Made by a program: the position numbers and the translations under genes. From Microglena sp. YARC (taxonomy: Eukaryota; Chlorophyta; Chlorophyceae; Chlamydomonadales; Chlamydomonadaceae), in the NCBI GenBank assembly GCA_022414725.1, contig CM039463.1:78073648-78137647 (forward strand): a DNA stretch of 64,000 bases. The letters run 5' to 3'. The notes below the pieces were generated by a model. That model made no database searches. It was not told where the DNA came from and saw nothing but the letters and a program-made list of their open reading frames with translations. Shown here in pieces: positions 11,580 through 21,834 of this stretch. Each line of letters opens with the position of its first letter. Within the stretch, counting starts at the first letter, position 1.

Positions 11580-14500
11580 ATGACCACTCTAGATCCTCTC
11601 TCTCTATCCCGCAAGCAACTTAAGTATATGTCCCTAGCCCGCCAGCTGGAAATTATTAAAAAAAATATGACATAACAATTTCTTGGAATGACACAGAACT
11701 TCTTGACAAACTTAACATACACTCTCTTCCTCTCCCTCCACAGGCAATCCCTGTATCACTCATGACTTCATTCCATGACCTGGACATCTATTCATACCAT
11801 GACCTGGTCACCCCCATGGGAACTCACCTTGTCAGCACTACAGATCTCTCTCTTATCACCTTACTCAAAGTTACTAAACACCACAAACGGTCCCTGAACC
11901 GCCTCACCGCTCACCTCTCCTCCCTCCAAACTGTCGCCTCCCCAATACACTCTGACCCGCTTCCCCTCTCACACCGACAACTTGCGCCCGGTTACGCAAT
12001 TGCGCAGAACACAACCGATAACGTTAAATCTCCTGCTTCTATTGAACCCTCCACCCCACCCACCCAGCGTTACCAACCTCACGCCACTGTTACTGACGCA
12101 GACTACGAGGCGGATTCCATTGGGGACCTGGAAGGAAACCAATGGTGGGCGTGGCCCACGCAGACCAAGGGCAGTCACGCGCACCAAGCATGGGGCTGCC
12201 CCAGCAGTGATGCCACCTGGTCAGCACGCCACTACTTGTGCAAATCCTGGATCCGTCACTCTTCCACCTCTAAATTTTACCGTGCATATAGAATAACTCC
12301 CACCTCACACCCTGACAGGATCCGCGAGGCCATGACATCCCCCGACAGCAGCGCACCTGCACCACCGGCGCGCCTGCTCCACCTTACCTACGGATCCCAA
12401 TACAAAGCCCTGCACATTACGAGCTGGCGGGGCAAGCGCTCCTACAACGACGACAAACTAGTCACTTCCACTGTTGTCCACGTTCAATGGGCCCCAACCA
12501 TCATGCACAACGAACATATCAACTCCTACGCACACATGGGATACAGCATCCACCACAGCACACCTCTTACCTCCACTACATCCACCATACATTGGAAACC
12601 CCAATCTCACCATGCGTCTCACCTTGTTGAACTTTTGGGACAACCAGCATACGACCAATTAACCCACACTTTTAAAACTACTCCCCCATTAACCACACAC
12701 CTCAACCCTAGGAAGGACACCCACCTTACTAACCTTCAACAACAAGGCCAATGGGCCACCTCCCCAGGATTTAATGCTGACAACCACAACCTTGTTCACA
12801 AACTTCTGAAAATTGACACACACGACAGGCACCCAGACTGGGACATTCAACCACCCTCAGCCTACATTATACAAACAGGCATCCTCACCACTCTGGATGA
12901 CCAATCCACACACACACACACCAACGTTTCATATCTTTATAACCCCACTGGTCACTGTCTTGGGCACATTCCCAACGACAGACTTACCTCTCTCAAACAA
13001 AACTATGACCACTTCAAAAATCACCACCCTACCAAATGGAACCAACTGCCCCAAGGAGGGACATATCACACTGACTTAGCTGCCCTCTTCACCAGATACA
13101 GAGCTGCTCCTGCCGCCACCAACACTCTTTCTCCCCTCCTCTACCAAGCTGCAGCTGCCCTGGGCATTACTCACCATCGTACTTCTAATCCTCTTAGCTA
13201 CGACCAAGGCCTCACCAGCTTCTCTTCTACCAGCCCTGCTGATCAGCTCTTTGGCTCTAACCAAGACCCCTTCCTTACCATCTGGACTGGGGGCTCCCTG
13301 GTGGACATTCCTAACTCCACTACACAAGCACACCAAGCTCTGAGGTGGGCCCTAGCCAGTGCTGACCATGCTGAAAATATTCTCAGCCCTACCTGCACCC
13401 TGATGCTCCTTCCTGACGACCTTGCTGCCCCCTACAAAACTCTCCTCCACCACTCATGGATTCACTATATTGACTCTAGACCACAGTCTGAATTTTATAT
13501 CACCTCTGAAATCTGGCTTGGCAGCAAATCTCACACTCCACCCTCCACTCAAAAACTGCACCTCATCCTTATATGCAACCCCCACAGCCAAGATACCTAC
13601 TTTCCTAAACTCCAAGATTTTATGAACCAATGGACATACTACATGCAAAGCCTCTCCTCATCTTGGGAGCCCTCTACTATCACACCACCTCCCGCTCTTA
13701 CCTCCTCTGACATTGTAATTACCTACCCACGGAAACTCAAATCTCTTGTCAAAAAACCCCGGCAAACTCTACTCCACCAACACCCTCCTCCCTCTCTTCT
13801 TACCACTACTCACCCATGTCTCCACCTAGCTACCCCCTCCTCAGGCCTCCAGGTCTACACAGATGGTAGCCTAATAAAAGGTAAACCAGGGCACCCTAGC
13901 AAAATAGGTGCTGCAGTATATGTCCCGGCTGCAGGACAAAGCTACACCATCAACCCTGGGGAATAGGGGCCACCAAAACTAACAACAGGGCAGAACTGGT
14001 AGCCATCCACCAAGCCCTTCTCAACATTGACTATGACAAATCTCTTACACTCCATACAGACAGCCTCTGCTCTCTTCAACTTTTTAAAAAATGATTCATG
14101 ACCCTACCACAACAAACCGTTCTATTCATACTGAACTACTGCAATCAATTCAAAAACACCTCATTCAACGCATCCTGCATGGCTCCCACACCACTCTTTG
14201 TAAAGTCCGTTCCCACACAGGTATCCTTGGAAATGACAGGGCAGACATTCTGGCACGCAAGGCAGCTGAGCACTCTGCCTCCACCAATTTTACTGACAAC
14301 ACTGGGGAAATCCCCCGCCACAATGTCTACTGGCCCACAGTTCAACCTCCTCGCACACCCATGGGAGATATTCCCCCACGCATCCTAGCACCTAACCTTA
14401 CACAAGGTATCACCTCTAACCTGCCCACTAGCTGCCACCTTGGCCAACACCCTCTTAAAGGGATTTATGCAACCACCTGGGCTGATAACACTCCCCACCA

Positions 14501-15305
14501 ACTTCCTCATGCAAGTAACAAATTTTGGACCTCAACCCTTATCCAACATAAAACTAAATTCCACATCCTTAAAGCCCGCTAGGGTAGACTGTGGAAACGT
14601 AAACTTGCATTCCGCTGGAAACTCCCTTATATTACCAGCACTCACCCACCCACGAACTCCCTATGCCCCATCTGCCACACCTGTGAGGACGGAGCGGGCC
14701 ACATCCTGGCGGGCTGCACACACCAGACTTTCAAGGGGCTCTATATCAAGAGACATGACGCCGCAGTGCGACTCATCCACAAGGCCATTTGCACCGGAGC
14801 CCTGGGATCCCGCAGAATGATCATGGACGCTGGCAAGGAACAGGACCTCCCCAGGGGGGTCCTGGGCAAACGTCTCCCTGAGTGGCTACGCCCCTCCACT
14901 ATTACTGTAGAGGACTGGAAGAGAATGAGACCTGACCTCGCCGTCCTACCTGACATAGACTCTCCTACCTGTATGGCTGATAAAGAACTCTGGGTTCTTG
15001 AGCTTGGATACTGCTCTGATACCAACCATGCTACTAAGTTTATCACTAAACACGCCCAGCATGTTGAATTAGTAAATGGCCTTAGATCGGCTGGATACCT
15101 CGTTCACTACGAAGTTATCACCGTTGGAACAACTGGTACTATTCCAACCTCTTTTTTGACTTCCATGACCACACTTGGACTTAAGAGATCGTGTGCCCTT
15201 AAACTGGCGGACACAGTCCACTCCCACACCATCACTAGCTTTCAGAGTATTTTACAGTGCAGACGTTTTATGGAAGCACACCCCGGGTCGATACCCGGGG
15301 ACTAG
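11580..15305 (+). pseudogene. Decayed retroelement protein: methyltransferase-like region, RNase H, CCHC, R2-type endonuclease
   Basis: The coding track starts at ATG 11580 (CCACC context) and is broken by a frameshift in the A-run at 11,658-11,665, one near 13,958, one in the A-run at 14,087-14,092, and a TAG at 14,580. In order: an unrecognised N-terminus to 13,200; a region at 13,236-13,600 (GSNQDPF, then WTGGSL, then ALRWALASA, then LLPDD) recalling PCIF1/MT-A70-like adenine methyltransferases with the catalytic NPPF degraded; RNase H at 13,850-14,270 with all four acidic residues visible (YTDGS, NRAEL, HTDS, NDRAD); a CCHC knuckle at 14,663-14,716; and an RPD...E restriction-like endonuclease at 14,927-15,200 (LELGYCSDTNHATK, TTGTIPTSFL). 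CCHC followed by RPD-E is the arrangement in R2-type LINEs. I find no reverse transcriptase motif. The RNase H and endonuclease calls are good; the methyltransferase call is weak. Confidence 0.72.
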
Positions 15306-15573
15306 CACACAGACCGTGCCCCCCCTCAGGTTTTGTCTTGCCAGCTGCATTGTGCTGGTGCTTCCCAACCGGGGTGAAAAAACCCCGTATTAAGCTGCAC
15401 CGGCATGATGTGGCCACGATGCCTGCCGGTCAGGCATCGGTGGTGATTCTTTTTACTGAGGTGGCCCTACGGTGACTGTAGCTAGCTCCGGCGTACGCTA
15501 TGGTGTCCTTAACTTCACGTCCTGTGAGTAACGGTATTACACGGATGTAACAATTTCAATTTCAATTTCAATA
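11580..15573 (+). mobile_element. Retroelement with RNase H and restriction-like endonuclease, 3' hexamer tail
   Basis: The broken frame is followed by a 3' untranslated part (15,306-15,548) and ends in a short (CAATTT)n run at about 15,549-15,573, a tail type common in LINEs. A perfect inverted repeat (CCCCGGGT...ACCCGGGG, 15,282-15,301) sits directly before the stop codon, and a second GC-rich stem lies at about 15,368-15,393. The 5' limit is uncertain; I use the first plausible ATG. No target-site duplication was identified. Confidence 0.65.
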
Positions 15574-16095
15574 CCGGTACTCGGCAAAAATCAATGCCGA
15601 GACCCTACAGCGCCGGGGCAGCTGGGCAGTTTTACAACAATGAGGTTTTAGGCAGCATACACCTCAGAACTTGGTTCAGGAGGTAAACTCCATGAAGGGA
15701 CAGAAAAAGCTTGTAAAAGGGCTTGTCAAAAAACAGGGCGAAGTACACAAGCATGCAGAACAAGCATGGTATCGAATGACATATCACTCATATATAGGTG
15801 GGTATAAGTGGCGAACTGTTTTCTTACTGATACCCGTATCGAAGTGAAGAAGAAGATAAACCGACCTCCTCCAACAGATCTGCGTCATATCGATCTCGTG
15901 TTCGATGCCCCCAGGCAGGCACATTCGCAATTTCGCACCCTTTTACTCTTACAATTCGGAGGTGAGCGGTTTGATTCTTGCCAGGAGCACCTAAGCCGGG
16001 GATTTCCTTGCACTGGGTCTGGGCATGGAATTCGGTATATCGTACGATATATTGTACGATAGCAGAGCACAGAATTATCGTACTTTTCTACCTTC

Positions 16096-16938
16096 TGCGC
16101 CTTAAGTATTGGCAAGTGTCATTTCCCCCTAAAACTGGGTCTAATAAAAGCATGGCAAAAACTAACTTGGCAAAGGGGTCTATGGCTTTGACTGTCTCAA
16201 GTTCTGACCTGAAATTCAGTTGGCAAATCGTCCTTTTGCTTACATGTTTTTGCTACATTTCCTCGTTACATGTTCACAAAGTAGCCTGCCCAAGCTTGCT
16301 GTAAAACCATGTTACAATTCAAATCAGGAGTCTCAAACTTGCCAGGGCTTATTAGCCAGACCGGTACATGGCTCCAGCCAGCCAAATTTCTGACTGTAGC
16401 CATGTAACCAAATTCAAGGTCATGTTACCTATACATTTGTTTTAGTTCAAACCAGATTCAAGTGTGACTCTAATGAATATCATTGGCTTGGCCATTTAAC
16501 CATGTCTGCGGCAGTAAACAAAAGGTAAAATGTAGGACAGAAACGCAGATAGTGCAAAGCAATGTTCACATCAAACCTTCTCATCTTACTACCTAGTCTG
16601 TCCATGCACCCCTCATCATCAGGATATTTTGACTATCCAATGGTACCCAAATAGGCTAAAGAGACCTGCCCAACCGTGGCAGGAGGAAACTCAGTCAGAC
16701 AGAGCCACTGCCACCAGCCTCTTCGCCATCAGTCCATGCATCAGACAGCCCCTCATCAGTCGTGTTCAACCTCTTGCACAAAGCACATCCTCAACGTTAA
16801 AAAGTTCAAACCAGTGTACTGTAAAGTACCATGGCATCCATAACTTGGCAAAGGCCAACCACCTGGAGTGGTCTCAAGCTGGATCCCTAATCCGGTCATT
16901 TGCCAAACCGTTCGCCAATACTTAAGACGCGTACGGTA
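16096..16938. mobile_element. TIR element (TACCGTACGCGCCTTAAG family), copy A
   Basis: The left end reads TGCGCCTTAAGTATTGGCAA and the right end is its complement (TTGCCAATACTTAAGACG then CGTACGGTA). The interior shares long blocks with 23,750-24,951, such as CCCCCTAAAACTGGGTCT and CACCTGGAGTGGTCTCAAG. No transposase frame, so non-autonomous. Confidence 0.72.
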
Positions 16939-17468
16939 TACCGGTATTCTTCAGGATTGGTTACCTGTAATATCCCCTTGATCTCATACTGATTTTCAAA
17001 GAAAAGGGGTGTACGATATCATACAATAATTGTAAACATGTTGTACTTTTGACATCCCTAAAACCTGTTTAGCATTAACTCAGGGCCTCCGTCGGTAAAA
17101 CAATTTTTGGGGGGCCTGTGAATCTGTGCTTTTCCCTTAGTAGCCCCTCCTGAATCGAGGATGGGCAGGCACTTTTAGACTATTTGGCTACCCCTGGACT
17201 GTACAAAATACTTACACACAGTCACACTCTTCAATTGTACACTGTGTTCTCCCGATTTTCTTTTTTGGGCTACGCATGGCAGCTTCCAGTCAGCTCCATT
17301 AGCCAGCCACTGGGCCAATCCCAAATCTTTCAGTTGCATTCGAATTTCGTCTATGTCAGCTTTTAAGAACACTAGCTACCTTCCGATTTGGCCAAAGGAC
17401 AGGGAGAGGGATCTGCCTAGAAGCTGCAACCTGTAGCCCTTCAAAATAACAGTGGTAACATACACACT

Positions 17469-17515
17469 GTCACGCTCTTCGACGAAGCCTTCAAGGCTTC
17501 GTCGAAGAGCGTGAC
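17469..17515. repeat. Perfect 47-bp palindrome
   Basis: Two 23-bp arms beginning GTCACGCTCTTCGACGAAG around a single central C. No mismatches. Confidence 0.95.
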
Positions 17516-17751
17516 CCTTAACCCACCATCACCCACCTTCCTCTAACAAGCCTTGTTAGAGTAGTGCTAACTAGTCTAATAGGTTTCAGTGCTCATCGTG
17601 ACTTTTTTCGTCAATGCGCAAGCAGTTTTGTCAGCTAGAGCAGCTTCGCAACTTGTTTCGTGTAACATTTAGTGTAACTCTTTTCAATGTGTTCTCACAA
17701 TCCACAAGGTACAAATTTTCACCACAGTCCACCACGAAATGAACCAAGCAG

Positions 17752-17898
17752 AGACGTCATGATCCTACACTACGTCATGATCCTACACTACGTCATGATC
17801 CTACACTAAGTCATGATCCTACACCACGTCGTGATCCTACACTACGTCATGATCCTACACTACGTCATGATCCTACATTACGTCATGATCCTACACTA
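17752..17898. repeat. 18-bp minisatellite, about eight units
   Basis: The unit TACACTACGTCATGATCC is repeated head to tail with a few substitutions. No spacers, so not CRISPR-like. Confidence 0.93.
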
Positions 17899-18130
17899 TT
17901 TCCCTTTTTGGCTACATACTGCAGCTTCTAGGCAGCTCCTATGGAACTAGTCAGCTGAAACTAAAGCAACCTACTAACCTAGTGCACCTGGAAGCTGACA
18001 AAACCAGCTTTCTAGTAATGCAGAATTCTTCTGACTTAGTCCAGCAGCTAACTTACAGAATAAGCTGCTACATACAGTCGGAAAGGAAAACTGTACAATC
18101 CTAAATCAGCAAATCAGAGCCACTGTGATG

Positions 18131-18320
18131 TAGGGTAATTCAAAGCACGCGCTTTTGAGCTTTTGAGCGCTGACTTTTTGACCCCCTCAGCGCTTTAAGC
18201 GCAGTTTTTTGCAACTCCCTGTGGGTGCAGCAAGCAATTTTTGCGTGCACTACAAAGCGCAGTTTTTTTGTTTTCAAGTGCGATAAAGCGCTGGCCAATT
18301 TGGCAATTTGAAGTACCCTG
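18131..18320. mobile_element. hAT-type MITE, copy B, exact 8-bp target duplication
   Basis: Same family as 8,114-8,308 in reverse orientation: TAGGGTAATTCAAAGC at the left, AATTTGAAGTACCCTG at the right. Flanked on both sides by CTGTGATG. Terminal CAGGG and an 8-bp duplication are hAT hallmarks. Non-coding. Confidence 0.87.
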
Positions 18321-19149
18321 CTGTGATGTATCCCTATAAGAACACATTTCCAGCAGCACTCTGATTCTGACCTTTAGGACTGTTTGCGCGCGTTTCCCAC
18401 TTGAGTATATGTCGGGATCAGAAATAAGATATCACATGATTTCATGTGATGAGCGCGCGGTCGGCCTCAAAACAACGTATGATGTGCTAGACAGTACGGC
18501 ACACGTGACTGTACCGCACCGCTCTTAGGGTCGTTCAGCCTCTGTCTATTGGCAGACAGTCCGAGCATGAAATTTAGGGAATGTCTGTTCAAAGCGCCTA
18601 AAACAATTCACGGATTCCGTGAATCCAAGCTTTTCTATAGACATATGACTAGGGGTCAACTATGTTATATAATATTAGAGAATAAATAATATTATCCAAT
18701 ATTATATGCTATTAGTTGGACAAGCCGTCTCTCCAGAATTTCGAATATATTCGAAAAACTTATATTATTGTGACACTATAATAATATTAGTTAATATTAG
18801 TTTTTCAAACTCTAATTTTAGTTACCGTTCCCTACGTATGACTATACGATATCAATACATCATGTACGGTGCCGGAGGGGAATCATATGTAGGGACCGGG
18901 GGGGGGGAGAGGTCACTGCACCCAGAGGGGAGGGTAGGTGGGTTAGTGGACAGGTGGGTGACCTGGTGTGATCCAGGGGGGGAGGGGGGGGGGGGGGGGA
19001 GAGGTCATACGTAGGGACCGGCATATCACACGATTTTTACCAAAGGCGGGTATTTTGTCATATGATATCATACAAATTGCATCATGTGATATCGTATATA
19101 AACGGAAACTTTAGCCTAGTCAGACTGCCGGCATCATATGATATCATAT

Positions 19150-19690
19150 TGCCGTTCCCTAAGTATATGTGGGGCAGCATCTCTACACAAACACATCTCC
19201 AGCGATACTTTGGGTTGTCCCAAAAGTGCTGTTTTATGCACGTTTTCCACTATAGTATACATGGGGCAGCAGCCCAACACAAACACGTCTCCAGCGATAC
19301 TTTGGGTCTCCCAAAAGTGCAGTTTTTGCACGTTTTCCACTTCAGTATATATGGGGCAGCAGCCCAACACAAACATGTCTCCAGCGATACTTAGGGTTGT
19401 CCCAAAAGTGCTGTTTTATGCACGTTTTCCACTATAGTATATATGGGGCAGCAGCCCAACACAAACATGTCTCCAGCAATACTTTGGGTCGTCCCAAAAG
19501 TGCTGTTTTGGCACGTTTTCCACTTCAGTATATATGGGACAGCAGCCCAACACAAACACATCTCCAGCGATATTTCGGTTCAGCCCTAAAGTGCTGTTTT
19601 TGCACGTTTTCCACGTCAGTATATATGGGGCAGCAACCCTACAATAATGGACTTCCAGCGATATTTCGGTTCAGCCCTAAAGTGCTGTGT
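19150..19690 (-). repeat. Tandem copies of the glycosyltransferase 3' end
   Basis: About six units of 85-90 bp marked by ATATGGGGCAGCAGCCCAAC and TCCAGCGATACTTTGGGT. The last unit (19,617-19,690) is the true CDS end. The CDS sequence GCACTTTAGGGCTGAACCG is repeated in outer units, which diverge into a GATGTGTTTGTG continuation. Confidence 0.83.
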
Positions 19691-21834
19691 TTACATGTTG
19701 TACTCAAATGTGGGGCATAGTTTGCGAGGCATGAATACCACAAACCCGTACCGACTTGTGAATCACCATCCACCTCAACCGCCAGCCCATGCCATATCTT
19801 CATGTAGTTGCACAGGGAGTTGTCCAGCCCGCGAGGGCAAAACGTGGAATCCATATGCCCAGGGCATACCCCGCTCTGAATGTAGTCCCAGTATTCATGT
19901 GGCTTGGGGCCGTAGAAATGAACCACAGCAGCTGCAGGGTTTATAGGGTCAGTTGGCTTGGCAGCAAACTTCTTGTCCAGCAGATCCTTTGTAACAGAGT
20001 CGCCATAGAACTCGAGGTAGGCTCCCACCACCCCTGGCCCTTTGTCAAAGCGTGGGCAGTCTGGGTGGCTGAGGACGAAGTCCTTGAACAAGGTGTAGGA
20101 CTTCCGAGCCGCGGGCAGGTTGATGAGAGAGACACTACCATCAACGCCTGAGGGCGAGCTAGGGTCCGTCACCATGCCGATCACCTCAGGCAAGGGTATG
20201 GAGAAGGAGGAGAGGGTGACCTTCTTTTGGAAGAAGACATCAGGCTGGGTGTAGAGCACGTAGATAAACTGCTCAAGCTCCGGGAGGACGGGCAGGTCCA
20301 TTCGGATGAAATCGTTCTGCAAAGAAGAGAACGAGCTGTAAATGCTTTCTTCCTCTGACAGATTCAGATGGCTTCTGTGCTTATTTATCTGAGCCTTTCC
20401 CCACAGGTCCTCGGCCCACGTGGGACGATGGAAAATGAAGGTCACACCGTTGTCCGCCAGCCAGTGGAAGATTGGTGAGGACATGTTGCCGAAGAACACG
20501 CAGAAAGGCTTAATGCTGTGATGGCGTGTTGCACTCCTGACGGCCGCCTTCACCATGTAGTCCCACTTTGGATTTTCACTGGAGTAGGTGAACACCCAAG
20601 GGAGCATCTCCATTGGCAAGAAGTCGCTGAGAGGGATGTTGCCACCATTGTAGTACGAGCCCCATTTGCCGTTATGCCGACGCTGGAAGATACCTAGAGT
20701 GGTGAAGGTAGACACACTGTTGCCAATCATCTTGTGTGAGGCCAGACTGATCTCATAGTCAACCATCGCATTGATCTCTCGGTCTCGTGACAAGTGCATT
20801 TTGAAATCTCTGGAAGTAAACACCTTGTAGCCTGCAGCAGCCATCCTGTTCATAATCACTTGCTCTGTCAACTCATCCACATGATCCCAGTAAGAGGCGA
20901 TGTACACGGGGTCGGTGATCTTCACATTCAGGCTCCGCAGCACTTCATCAATGGTGTCTGAGTTGTTGTTGCAGTTGTTCCTGATGTGTCCGTCCCTGAT
21001 GTGGGACCATCGGATGCAGTGCAGCACCCAGTCATCTTCGATGCGCAAGTGCACAAAGTTGAAGCGGTTATCTGGGCTCTCAGATTTTAACTTCTTGGTT
21101 ATGGCTGACACGATCTTGTCTAGATGTGTGTTAGGTCTCATGCCATTCAGTGTGGCCCAAAGGATGTGGTCGTTGTTACCTTCAAAGTAGAGGCCATCCA
21201 GCCTGAACAGCGGGCAGCCAATTGACAAGTGATTGACTGACCGGTGGACAGCCAGTCCCTCCACGACATCTCCTTGCAACTTGCTTATATCTACATAGGT
21301 ACAGGAGGTGTTGGGCGGGGCATCCCTGGAATCCAATACCTCAATCCCAACTGAATCCAGCGTATACTTGAAGTATTCCACATCGTACAGCTCCTCCATG
21401 TGCACTGACTTGTCAACGGCCTCAGTGGCCTTGGAGGACCACTGCACACCACTGAGGATGACGCCTGGAATGACAGGGACGCGACCAAGCTCTGAAGCAA
21501 GGATGATCCCATACACTACTGACAGCCTCTGGTTAGACATGCCATTGCAGACTTCGAATTTCAAAGTCATCTGGTGCTGCCTATCCTCCTCCAGTTCAAC
21601 TGAGGTGAAATCTGATCCTGTCCCCCCCCTCCATGCCAAATAAAAGCAGGCAAGCAGGGCCACTGTGACGAGGCCTCGGAAATAAAAGGCCCCTGCTGAC
21701 TCCCCTGCGCCCGATATACGACGATTTTTCTCTGATCCAGGAGATATGCGCTTTCTGGTGAATCTTTTAGATTCCCTCTCCTCCTCTCGCACCTCCGGCG
21801 TTCTGCGGTGGTAACCCTTTCGCAACCCTGGCAT
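19639..21834 (-). CDS. Type II membrane glycosyltransferase, O-fucosyltransferase-like plus GT8-like halves
   Basis: Single uninterrupted frame of 731 residues from the ATG at 21834 to TAG. A basic N-terminus (1-47) precedes one hydrophobic segment (about 50-68), as in Golgi type II transferases. The N-terminal half resembles GDP-fucose O-fucosyltransferase-like proteins: CNGMSNQRL at 96-104, HLRIEDDW at 262-269 in the place of the HxR motif, and DYEISLASHKMIGNSVSTF at 359-377. The C-terminal half resembles GT8/GT-A enzymes: FIYVLYTQPDVFF at 523-535 where a DxD motif is expected (here only one Asp), FDKGPGVVGAYLEF around 596-609, and the GT8-like HFYGPKP at 639-645. Function would be sugar transfer in the secretory pathway; donor and acceptor are unknown. 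It lacks introns, unlike the two minus-strand genes beside it. The last about 27 codons lie in the terminal unit of a tandem array (19,150-19,690). Fusion architecture is inference from motifs. Confidence 0.78.
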   Translation of the reverse strand: MPGLRKGYHRRTPEVREEERESKRFTRKRISPGSEKNRRISGAGESAGAFYFRGLVTVALLACFYLAWRGGTGSDFTSVELEEDRQHQMTLKFEVCNGMSNQRLSVVYGIILASELGRVPVIPGVILSGVQWSSKATEAVDKSVHMEELYDVEYFKYTLDSVGIEVLDSRDAPPNTSCTYVDISKLQGDVVEGLAVHRSVNHLSIGCPLFRLDGLYFEGNNDHILWATLNGMRPNTHLDKIVSAITKKLKSESPDNRFNFVHLRIEDDWVLHCIRWSHIRDGHIRNNCNNNSDTIDEVLRSLNVKITDPVYIASYWDHVDELTEQVIMNRMAAAGYKVFTSRDFKMHLSRDREINAMVDYEISLASHKMIGNSVSTFTTLGIFQRRHNGKWGSYYNGGNIPLSDFLPMEMLPWVFTYSSENPKWDYMVKAAVRSATRHHSIKPFCVFFGNMSSPIFHWLADNGVTFIFHRPTWAEDLWGKAQINKHRSHLNLSEEESIYSSFSSLQNDFIRMDLPVLPELEQFIYVLYTQPDVFFQKKVTLSSFSIPLPEVIGMVTDPSSPSGVDGSVSLINLPAARKSYTLFKDFVLSHPDCPRFDKGPGVVGAYLEFYGDSVTKDLLDKKFAAKPTDPINPAAAVVHFYGPKPHEYWDYIQSGVCPGHMDSTFCPRGLDNSLCNYMKIWHGLAVEVDGDSQVGTGLWYSCLANYAPHLSTTCKHSTLGLNRNIAGSPLL

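Larger units (their letters stand above)
15574..19149. other. Repeat-rich interval without a recognised gene
   Basis: Holds the TIR element copy A, a GGGCTAC-type MITE fragment (17,264-17,346), a perfect palindrome, an 18-bp minisatellite and hAT MITE copy B. After these comes an AT-rich stretch (18,640-18,880) and G-runs (18,898-18,996). Short open frames were not conserved with anything I know. Confidence 0.6.

Noticed and set aside
11762..13966. A single intact 734-codon gene
   Set aside because: It is the middle part of a longer broken retroelement frame; homology continues across frameshifts on both sides.
17752..17898. CRISPR-like regular repeat
   Set aside because: 18-bp units are directly adjacent with no unique spacers; the genome is eukaryotic.
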